Positions 23,130 through 23,439 of a stretch of 23,439 nucleotides of DNA are shown here, one piece after another. The stretch's first letter is position 1. Each line of letters starts with the position of its first letter. The notes beneath the pieces were generated by a model. The model was not told where the DNA came from. It made no database searches and saw only the letters and a program-made list of their open reading frames with translations. Source of the stretch: Porphyromonadaceae bacterium UBA4259. Its GTDB lineage: Bacteria > Bacteroidota > Bacteroidia > Bacteroidales > Muribaculaceae. The position numbers and the translations under genes are program-made. The stretch covers positions 1 to 23,439 of the forward strand of contig DGWL01000035.1 in assembly GCA_002396125.1 (NCBI GenBank), in the 5' to 3' direction.

Positions 23130-23164
23130 GGGGGGGGTAATTTTGCATTTATTTACTATATTTG
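23130..23164 (+). promoter_or_regulatory. Promoter with a G8 run at the -33 position
   Basis: TATATTTG at 23157-23164 matches the -7 consensus. A homopolymer of eight G (23130-23137) ends 19 bases upstream, exactly where the -33 box is expected. Slippage in the run would change the spacing of anything upstream of it. Confidence 0.5.
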
Positions 23165-23212
23165 CAGCAGTATATAAATATGTACCTCAAACCTTATAAA
23201 ACAAATGTGAAA

Positions 23213-23439
23213 ATGAGACGATTATTATTACTTTTAACCATCATTGCCACTTGTTGCATGCCCCTGTTACTCAAGGCACAAGTAACTGCAAGAGTGGAGA
23301 TTTCACGTGATGCCGACACCGACGAGGGCCGCTTCGTGCCCATAGGCGAGAAGGGTGTGCTTCGCTACTCCTTCCTCAAGAAGAAAGAGAAAGGCAAGAA
23401 CGTGTACAAAATCATGCATTTCGACACCGACCTCAAGCT
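23213..23439 (+). CDS. Secreted protein of unknown function, 5' part only
   Basis: An open frame runs from the ATG at 23213 to the window edge without a stop (75 complete codons). It begins with a clear signal peptide, RRLLLLLTIIATCCMPLLLKAQ, with cleavage likely after LKA. The mature start VTARVEISRDADTDEGRFVPIGEKG leads into LRYSFLKKKEKGKNVYKIMHF. I do not recognise the family. The frame also extends upstream to an ATG at 23180, but that gives a polar N-terminus before the signal peptide, so 23213 is preferred. The codon use (GCC, GAC, CGC, AAG rich) matches the well-expressed genes nearby. A promoter lies about 50 bases upstream. The protein is exported, and the rest lies beyond the window. 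Confidence 0.75.
   Translation, partial: MRRLLLLLTIIATCCMPLLLKAQVTARVEISRDADTDEGRFVPIGEKGVLRYSFLKKKEKGKNVYKIMHFDTDLK

Larger units (their letters stand above)
22823..23212. other. Gene-poor region
   Basis: No credible gene is seen in about 390 bases. The stretch is AT-rich and holds a triple heptamer (23009-23029), a 17-base palindrome (23072-23088), a G8 run and a -7 box. The only minus-strand frame here overlaps the M16 3' end and the hairpin and has no recognisable content. Confidence 0.6.

Noticed and set aside
1..23439. CRISPR arrays, tRNA or rRNA genes, phage genes, riboswitches
   Set aside because: I looked for regularly spaced repeats, tRNA-like arms and conserved leader structures in the intergenic regions and saw none that I could support.

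Overview
This window looks like a chromosomal segment of a gut-type Bacteroidales bacterium; Muribaculaceae or a close relative is my best guess, not a proven assignment. The reasons are repeated Bacteroidetes promoters (-7 box TAnnTTTG, often with TTTG about 19-20 bases upstream, and no clear Shine-Dalgarno sequences), an UpxY-type NusG paralogue, a GH84 hexosaminidase, an M16 protease with a Bacteroidetes-style signal peptide, and a secreted protein with a C-terminal tail typical of these bacteria. No rRNA, tRNA, CRISPR array or phage module was seen.

Left part (1-4690). A small lipoprotein gene is followed by a scar. The first ~70 codons of an IS982-family transposase are joined tail to tail, near base 986, to a lipoprotein aldo/keto reductase that has lost its C-terminal half. 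The reductase is translationally coupled to a hexapeptide-repeat acetyltransferase, and an AraC-family regulator lies just upstream. A divergent DUF2461 gene follows, then a decayed membrane protein resembling DUF3667 proteins.

Middle part (4690-10760). NAD+ synthase (nadE) is divergent from an UpxY-like antiterminator, which is followed by gmd and fcl, the two enzymes that make GDP-L-fucose from GDP-mannose. A long hairpin ends this unit. Beyond it, on the minus strand, are a small secreted protein whose signal peptide carries an apparent frameshift, and a Tat-exported aldo/keto reductase carrying two 4Fe-4S cluster motifs.

Right part (10763-17651). Seven tightly packed minus-strand genes encode a complete tripartite ABC-2 exporter under a TetR regulator: tetR, TolC-like outer-membrane factor, lipoprotein adaptor, two ATPases and two permeases. 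The ATPases look complementary: one has a canonical signature motif but no H-loop histidine, the other the reverse, so one composite ATP site should be degenerate. Two copies of the palindrome TTAACAA-N2-TTGTTAA flank the tetR promoter and are the best candidate operators.

Right end (17820-23439). A GH84 hexosaminidase and a 969-residue M16 protease, both with signal peptides, probably share one promoter. After a gene-poor stretch of about 470 bases comes a promoter with a run of eight G at its -35 position, and the beginning of another secreted protein that runs off the window. I found no clearly new system. The most original points are the TetR operator pair with the asymmetric exporter, the UpxY regulator attached to only the GDP-fucose genes, and the poly-G promoter.
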